Below are positions 57,988-64,000 of a DNA stretch of 64,000 nt, piece by piece. The position numbers and the translations under genes are program-made. The notes beneath the pieces are model-generated. The model was not told the origin of the DNA. It ran no database searches and saw nothing but the letters and a program-made list of their open reading frames with translations. Location of the stretch: NCBI GenBank assembly GCA_965153355.1, contig OZ231126.1:81468001-81532000 (forward strand), written 5' to 3'. Source of the DNA: Flaccisagitta enflata (Eukaryota; Chaetognatha; Sagittoidea; Aphragmophora). Position 1 is the first letter of the stretch, and every line of letters begins with the position of its first letter.

Positions 57988-59700
57988 TGTGCTTACATAT
58001 GTCCGTCCGTCTCCTACACCTAAGCCAGTGTCGTAATTACTACCACACATACACTCACGGGCAAATAGGTTGATCAATAGAGCATGATGGCAATTCAGCC
58101 TCTCTGAAACACGCATGTACACCAGCACACAAGCACCTTTGCGAACTTACCTCCGTAATAATGAGTTTGATATTCAGCCGACCGGTATCCTTTTTGCTTT
58201 TTAAACAAATAAGAAATAAATAAGAAAATAAAAAAATCTTTCGTCTATATACCAGGGGTTGCTTTAACTGTAAGCGGTATTTTTAGGTAGCCGGTTCTTT
58301 CTGTGTTTGGTTTTCCTTTACGTCACCACCATGAATGCATACCGTACTGAACAATTGCCAGCTGGCATCGCCGTACAATTGAGCTGGAAGCTAAGTTTGT
58401 TTACGTCAAGTCTTAATGAGGAAGAGGGATAGTAACGCAGAGGGGAAGAGTCGGAAAAGCTTTTAAAAAGGAGGAGCGAGAGGAGGAGAAGATCTCGATC
58501 GCCAAATGTAGTGGAGGCCAATTATCTAAAGGAACCCCAAAAAGTATCCAGAAAGTATCTAGAAATTTTTTGCTAGTATCTAAATTAGTACTTAGATAAT
58601 GTTTTATCAAAGAAATTAAGATAATGATATTTGTCAAAAAAATATATTTTATTGATATGAAAAAACAGAATTAATATACAATACCATCCGAGTAAACCTG
58701 ACTTAATTCGAGAATTAATTTTTGTTACTTCGATTTTATTTCCTTAACTTAATTTTTAGTCGCGAATACTCAATTACACCTTGCCGTGTCGGTTGGTTGG
58801 TAGGTTGGTCAGTAAATCCGTCACATTTTTGAATTCCGAGCTGTTTTGGCATTACTACTTTTGCTCAATTGTCCGCAACTAAATAGCGTGTATCCGGCCT
58901 TGTTTGTATTTAACCTAATTTAAAGGATACTTAATTTCTTGAACATATTTGGCTGTCCAAAAAATTGACTTTCGAAATCAAAGTCCATGAAAATATAATT
59001 TTTGAATATTCTTACCTAGATCATGAAGTTCAGTAAATTTTTTTTTTTCAAATAATTTCAAACATCTCAAAATAACTTAAAATAATATCAGGGACTATAT
59101 TGACTAAAATGACAATAATGACTCAAAATAATTCAAAATGATTTAAAACAATTAATAATGATTTAGAATAACTTAAAATGACTTGAAATAACTTATTATT
59201 TTTGCTTTTATAAAAACTTAGTAAGATAAAAAAAAAACAAGTAATAAGGTAAAAGTTATAATATTCATAAAGCATATAGAAGTGATTGAATCAAAAGCTA
59301 ATAGTTAAATGATATTAATATTGCTAAAATACCTTTTTGAAATAACTATACACTACATTGCTGTACCAAAATCTACTTACTTAGTCGCCAAGTTGGTGGT
59401 CAAAGATTCGTTCTTTTTTCTTCTTTGTCTCTGTCTTTATCTTTTTGTCTGTCTGTCTGCGCCCCCCCCCCCATTGTTTAAACTAACTATTAATGCACGA
59501 TTGTCAAGTGCGACGAGCCACTGTCCGCATCCCAGACATTGAAAAAAAAAATAAGCTCATACTAAAAAAATAAATAAGGTATTTGAAGTAATAAAATACC
59601 TAAAAACAAACAAACAAAATTTTTAATGATTAAAAAATCAATGATACTAAAACATCATTTTAAGTTAGCTAAACACTCCTTTGAAGTACCTAAATCTAGC
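57988..59700. other. Intergenic stretch
   Basis: Holds a worn family-1 element at 58,754-58,905 (TTTTTAGTCGCGAATACTCA ... GTGTATCCGGCCTTGTTT). A local duplication is also present: 59,360-59,460 resembles 59,670-59,750, both carrying AAGTTGGTGGNC and TTCTTCTTTGTCTCT. Short frames at 58,318-58,637 lack any recognisable domain. Confidence 0.5.
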
Positions 59701-59745
59701 TACCTAGTGGCTAAGTTGGTGGCCGAAAACCTTTTCTTTCTTCTT

Positions 59746-59749
<4 letters not shown>

Positions 59750-59832
<83 letters not shown>
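59750..59832. repeat. (TC)n microsatellite
   Basis: Perfect (TC)n growing from the TTTGTCTCTGTC segment of the local duplication. Confidence 0.92.
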
Positions 59833-59835
<3 letters not shown>

Positions 59836-59997
59836 TGTTTAAACCAACGACCCATCCTGGATAACAACGGAGCTTCGCGCAGCTTCATTTCGGATCGGAG
59901 AAGACATAAACTGGAACGGAGTTAGAAACTGGAACGGAGCTGGAACGTACTAGAACGAAGTAGAACGAAGTGAAATAGTGATCAATGTTATACTGTG

Positions 59998-60919
59998 CCA
60001 CGGGGACCGATAAACCGACCGACCGGCATAGCGGGTTATGGAGTCGCCTGCACGCGACTAATACACTTTTTATTTTTTATAAGAACCTAGTTTATAAGAA
60101 CATCAAGGCTTCAAATTGCCTCAAAATTAAGAACATCTTAAGAACATATGAAAGCTTCAAATTCTAAAAGAAAATTTTTTGCTGACAATGAAACTTTTGA
60201 AGTATTGATAAAATACTTGAAATTAGCTGATTTACAATAAAATTCTACTATTTCTAATATAAATGCCATAAAAATATCCTTTGAATTTATAATTTAGTAT
60301 CTATTATAGTAATTTTAATAAAAATACATATACTTCTAATAATTTGTAGTGAATTTAAAGCTTTACTATAATTTTTTTATTATCTAGAATTAAGAACGCT
60401 TTAAGAACATTGAAGGCTTAATCTTACCTCAAAAATAAGAACATGAAGCCTTTGGAAAAAAATGACGTTCTTATAAAAAATAAAAAGTAGTTGTTAGTGT
60501 CACTTTAGTGTCAGTCACTACTATCTAGGAAATAAATATACGGACACCTAACCGTCATTATAGCAGCCAAACTGCAACAACCAATTCAAAAATGAGAGAG
60601 GATCAACAAACTATGACAAAATATCTTCCATTCAAGACCAAGCGGAGGTCAGCAGCTCAAACCGTTTTCATTTTTGAGCGTTTTGATAAGAAACTGTCAT
60701 TTCACCAAGATCATATTTTGAGGTATTCAGTTCAAATCTTCAAAGGACAACCTATGTTGAAAGGGCTGTCAAATCTAAACGGATCGACCAAAATCATTTT
60801 GCTTGGCCTCGGTAGATCATATTTCTTATAAATTTTATGACTGCCGCGCCGAAAAAATTTTTGGTGCATGATGAGAAATCAAGGATACCTTGATTTAGGC
60901 TGAAAAATCATAAATTAAT
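59998..60919. repeat. Segmental duplication, first block, copy B
   Basis: Partner of 47,482-48,056, carrying a MITE (60,062-60,488) and an internal deletion. It joins directly to the second block at CCCATAG (about 60,916). Confidence 0.85.
60062..60488. mobile_element. TA-flanked MITE, copy D (insertion seen against empty site)
   Basis: TA-CACTTTTTATTTTTTATA ... GACGTTCTTATAAAAAATAA-AAAG-TA. The unoccupied site in the duplicate at 47,547 reads CGCGACTAATAATTGTCAG, with one TA, which defines the insertion point. Confidence 0.88.
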
Positions 60920-61065
60920 CCCATAGAAATTCAAAACAGAAGCAGTTCATAGATCAAAATACCATAAAATGTCTAGAAATTGATTCATTTGAACATACAT
61001 TTCATTCAGTGATGGATAGGACTGACTTTTTTCCAGCTGTCCGTATATCAATTTCCTAGATAGTA

Positions 61066-61902
61066 CCGGGTGGACATAAAAAAGTTAGCTCTTTATCTTA
61101 TTAAGATAAAAACTCTTTAACTGCACATTTTATGAATATCTTAAAGGGTGAATCTGATTTTTTATACATGATTAAAATATACAAATTTTAATTATATATA
61201 ATACACCAAAATGATTTTTTCTAAGTATAATTGGCATAATTGCCTGTTTATAACCAAAAGTGATAAATGGTTATTATTAGTGTTTTGGATGTCTATTTTA
61301 TTTTTTATTTCAAATGTCTTGGTTTTTATAGTTTCCTAAGACCCACTTTTGTTCAATTTTAATCATTTTAAAATAAACTTTGTTAAAATCACTGATTTTT
61401 AATCAAATTTAAGCAAAATTCTTTAAGTGGTCCCTAATTCAATTCAGTTTTTTGAAGATAGAATAAAAAATATTGATCCTCATAAAAAAATGTTCATAAT
61501 GGAACATGTAGGCCATGATCATATCTAGATTGCTAAAAAAAAATTTATTACTTTGGAAAAATTTAAAAAGTTTTATTTAAAAAATTAAAAGCTACTTTTT
61601 AGATGCGTCCTCGCATCTCTATGAGGGTTTGTCCATCCGTCCGTCCGTCGGTCGGTCCGTCTGTCGGTCCGTCCGTCCGTTACGCCTGTGCAAAAACCGC
61701 GTTTCTCGGCTGTTTTTGGCCACGGTGAGATCCTACACTGAAACAAATGATCAACCAACATGTTTTGAGAGCCTCCTCTATTACTCAGTCGTTTCATCCG
61801 TCTGTTCGTCCATCTGTCTCTCCGTATATGTCACATGATCAATACACGCAGAGACAAAGTCCGGACGCATCTTTGCCCGGTCGGGCTTGTTTAAAGACCA
61901 CC
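61066..61902. mobile_element. CCGGGTGG-ended element, present only in copy B
   Basis: Copy A reads GATAGTATTAAAACATAAGA. Copy B has GATAGTA, then CCGGGTGGACATAAAAAAGT ... AAAGACCACCCG, then TTATTAAAACATAATA. The ends are imperfect inverted repeats about 10 bp long, next to a TA-containing target. The body is AT-rich without a long frame and contains a nested family-3 element at 61,596-61,892. A Tc1/mariner-type relic is plausible. Confidence 0.75.
61596..61892 (+). mobile_element. Hairpin element, family 3, nested
   Basis: TTTTTAGATGCGTCCTCGCA stem-loop, CCGTCCGTCCGTCGGTCGG, AAACCGCGTTTCTCGGCTGT and CAACATGTTTTGAGAGCCTC. It ends GGACGCATCTTTGCCCGGTC and GGGCTTGTTT. GGACGCATCT is the exact reverse complement of the outer arm AGATGCGTCC. 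Confidence 0.88.
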
Positions 61903-61971
61903 CGTTATTAAAACATAATACAGAAGGATGTAAAAAAAGCATATGAGAGTCACAGAAATGTTTTATTTTAC

Positions 61972-61977
61972 ATGAAA
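61972..61977 (-). promoter_or_regulatory. Polyadenylation signal, IFT54 copy B
   Basis: AATAAA on the minus strand about 110 bp past the stop, matching copy A. Confidence 0.6.
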
Positions 61978-62088
61978 AATAACGAAACAATGACTCGATA
62001 TATCAATGACTCCGTGCAAACCGCGGATCGACACTACTACAATATTTGAAAAGTGGCTAAAATCTAGCAATTAACAATTGCGGGGTGG

Positions 62089-62265
62089 TCAGTCTTTTCC
62101 ACCCTGAATGATAGTGTTGGTAATCATTCTCTTTATTTTCTCTTCATTTCTAAGGATGTTCTTCTTCGCGGATCGGATGAGATCAATTTGGTCGACGATG
62201 TTTGATTCCAGCGTCGCCAACTCTTTCTTCAGAGGTTCCAACTCGGCGTCCGTGATGTTCTTTTC
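62089..62265 (-). CDS. TRAF3IP1: IFT54 (TRAF3IP1) last coding exon, copy B
   Basis: Same exon as 50688-50864: acceptor CCTTTAACCAG|GAAAAG, 177 nt, stop TGA at 62091-62089, C-terminal coiled coil of IFT54 (NILRNEEKIKRM motif). It differs from copy A at one base (GAA for GAG, both Glu). This copy lies nearer the presumed rest of the gene, which should be right of 64,000 on the minus strand, so it is the more likely constitutive 3' end. Confidence 0.9.
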   Translation of the reverse strand, partial: EKNITDAELEPLKKELATLESNIVDQIDLIRSAKKNILRNEEKIKRMITNTIIQGGKD

Positions 62266-62380
62266 CTGGTTAAAGGAATGCATATTGTAAGCTTCGTTTC
62301 GTTCATTCACCCATTTTTTCGTTCATTCGTTTTTTTTTCTCTTCCCTTCTCATTTTGTAAGCTTATTTTCATTCATTCTT

Positions 62381-62498
62381 TTTAGTTCTTTTTAATTGGC
62401 TGTGTCCGTCGGTCGGTTGGTTGGTCGGTCAGTCTGTCGGGTAACGCATTCGTTGGACGATTAACACGTCGCACCTTTTTGGCCTACTTGGCCTTGTT
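62381..62498 (+). mobile_element. Hairpin element, family 4 variant, in IFT54 intron copy B (stem-loop deleted)
   Basis: Counterpart of 50978-51110. TTTTTAG is followed directly by TTCTTTTTAATTGGCTGTG, so the AGGTGCG...GCACCT stem-loop is gone. The right end (ACACGTCGCACC ... GGCCTTGTTTT) is intact. Confidence 0.8.
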
Positions 62499-62574
62499 TT
62501 CTTTCTGTTAGTTTGGTTTTTCTTTCTTTTCGTTTGCTTTATCTTTCATTTGGTTTGGTCTCTGTCTGTCTGTC

Positions 62575-62578
62575 TTTT

Positions 62579-62618
<40 letters not shown>

Positions 62619-62686
62619 TCATTCATTCATTCATTCATTCATTCATTCATTCATTCATTCATTCATTCATTCATTCATTCATTCAT

Positions 62687-62730
<44 letters not shown>

Positions 62731-62775
62731 TCATTCATTCATTCATTCATTCATTCATTCATTCATTCATACATA
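62575..62775. repeat. (CTTT)n and (CATT)n arrays in IFT54 intron copy B
   Basis: CTTT at 62,577-62,617 and 62,688-62,730; CATT at 62,619-62,688 and 62,731-62,770. Different in length and order from copy A. Confidence 0.92.
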
Positions 62776-62847
62776 CTTACATTCATTCATTACTCTCACC
62801 CTCTCCTAACACTCCTGACATTCCATTCTTTCTCTCTACTCGCTCAC

Positions 62848-62965
62848 CTGGACTATGCTCTTGAGATGAGTCTTATTCTCCGTTTTCCACGTGATCAACT
62901 CCTTTTGCATCGCTTCAACGTCCTCTTGAACGTAGTCCATCATCTTGCCCAATGGATTGGCCGCG
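62848..62965 (-). CDS. TRAF3IP1: IFT54 (TRAF3IP1) penultimate coding exon, copy B
   Basis: Same exon as 51859-51976: acceptor CCTACAG|CGCGGCC, donor GTCCAG|GTGAGC, 118 nt, in phase 2, out phase 0. It encodes the NPLGKMMDYVQEDVEAMQ motif. Compared with copy A it has GTC for ATC (Val for Ile) next to last, GGC for GGA (both Gly), and a first-base C for T that completes a split codon. The two copies thus differ at only four of 295 coding bases, three of them at positions likely to be silent. Confidence 0.9.
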
Positions 62966-63094
62966 CTGTAGGTGGCAAAAGGATGGACACACGGGCAAGA
63001 TTAGCGTGACGAATGTAGATGGATATGACGGCAAATGTTTGAAGAAATATCAAGTGTTTCACCATGCTTTTTGCATCATTATCAGGACAATAAA

Positions 63095-63330
63095 CAAGGC
63101 CGGATACATGGCTACCCCAGTTGCGTGCGGGTGGGCAGGGGCTATAATTGAGGTCAGTGTAACATTTGGGCAGGAGCAATAAGGCCAAAACCCCCATTAA
63201 CGCCGAAAAAGTGAAGTGTGACGGACAGACCGATGGATGGACGGACGGACGGACGGACGGACGGACGGACGGACGGACGGACGGACGCACCGACAAAGCG
63301 GGGGGTAGAGTCGCGTAGCACGCGACTAAA
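63095..63330 (-). mobile_element. Hairpin element, family 1, insertion seen against empty site
   Basis: CAAGGCCGGATACATGGCTA, sub-terminal AGTTGCGTGCGGGTGGGCAG, a (GACG)n tract and GTAGAGTCGCGTAGCACGCG, then ACTAAAAA. Copy A at about 52,101 has ACAATAAAGAAGCTGGAATG at the same place, so this element is a clean insertion without a visible long target duplication. Confidence 0.9.
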
Positions 63331-63381
63331 AAGCTGGAATGATTAAAGTGGACACATTGTCTCTAAAGACACTTGGTGCAC

Positions 63382-63850
63382 TCATCTTTATCATATTTTG
63401 ACCTAAAATGTAGTTAGAACTACGCAATTCACAATGAAACAAGTGGGAAAATGATGCTTTTTAGATGCGTCCGTCAGGAACGCATCTCTATAAGAGGCTC
63501 TGTCCATCCGTCGGTCGGTCGGTCCGTCCGTCACGCCTGTGCGAAAACCGCGTTTCTCGGCTGTCTTTAGCCACGGTGATATCCCACTCATCTTTATCAT
63601 ATTTTGACCTAAAATGTAGTTAGAACTATGCAATTTACAATGAAACAAGTAGGAAAATGATGCTTTTTAGATGCGTCCGTCAGGAACGCATCTCTATAAG
63701 AGGCTCTGTCCATCCATCGGTCGGTCGGTCCGTCCGTCACGCCTGTGCGAAAACCGCGTTTCTCGGCTGTCTTTAGCCACGGTGATATCCTATACTGAAA
63801 CAAATGATCAACCAACATGTTTTGACCGTTACCTGCACAAGTTGGGCTAC
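63382..63850. repeat. 200-bp tandem duplication including truncated family-3 elements
   Basis: TCATCTTTATCATATTTTGA through TCTTTAGCCACGGTGATATC occurs twice (63,382-63,581 and 63,585-63,787). Each copy includes the left half of a family-3 element, with stem-loop AGATGCGTCCGTCAGG...CGCATCT. Only the second continues to ACCAACATGTTTTGA. Copy A (52,158-52,232) shows the site without the element. Confidence 0.85.
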
Positions 63851-64000
63851 GATGGAAAAAAAAAAAAAATTTAGTAAGGAGGCTAAAAAAGGCTCTGAAT
63901 CAGTGGGAATCCTCGTGACCTTGAAAAGCTTGGGTTTAAAAAAAACACCAAAAATCATATTTTGGGTATTTTAGTAAAATTTAGTACTTAAATGGAGGCC

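Noticed and set aside
60592-60831. 79-codon plus-strand frame in the duplicated block
   Set aside because: The other duplicate has a stop inside the same frame (TTTTCATTTGAG for TTTTCATTTTTGAG), so the frame is not conserved.

Overview
This window looks like repeat-rich, AT-rich nuclear DNA from an animal, probably an invertebrate; I cannot name the species. The evidence is spliced genes with GT-AG introns, a PHLPP-type phosphatase gene, the 3' end of an IFT54 (TRAF3IP1) gene, a death-domain protein gene, and very many microsatellites and short non-autonomous transposons. No bacterial-type operon, CRISPR array, rRNA gene or convincing tRNA gene was seen. All gene models were read by eye from splice signals, phase agreement and protein motifs.

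Layout. (1) 1-9122, minus strand: the 5' part of a PHLPP-like gene. Seven exons join in phase and give an acidic leader, a Ras-association-like region, a PH domain and the first two leucine-rich repeats. The rest of the LRRs and the expected PP2C domain lie off the left edge. (2) 9123-20314: intergenic repeats. (3) 20315-34395, minus strand: a four-exon gene for a 1213-residue protein with a death domain near its C-terminus; I do not recognise the family. A 3.77-kb element with about 700-bp inverted repeats and a perfect 9-bp target duplication sits 62 bp upstream of its start codon. (4) 34458-50687: nested mobile elements and tandem arrays. (5) 50688-51976 and 62089-62965, minus strand: two nearly identical copies of the last two coding exons of IFT54, within a segmental duplication. 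The two duplicate units serve as empty and occupied sites for several transposon insertions.

The most striking content is a superfamily of small elements, with more than 30 copies or fragments here. One terminus carries a stem-loop (AGTCGCGTGCACGCGACT and variants). A reverse complement of the stem's outer arm lies just inside the other terminus, next to a second small stem (GGCCG/CGGCC). Between them lie GGTC-rich microsatellites or 10-21-bp tandem arrays. At least four families differ in stem sequence, yet the two stem arms and the distant motif change together. The architecture resembles Helentron/Helitron2-associated non-autonomous elements (terminal stem-loop, asymmetric inverted repeats, microsatellite core, T-T insertion). 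No transposase or Rep-helicase gene is present in the window.

The genes do not form a shared pathway. PHLPP proteins are Akt/PKC phosphatases, IFT54 acts in ciliary transport, and death domains mediate signalling-complex assembly.
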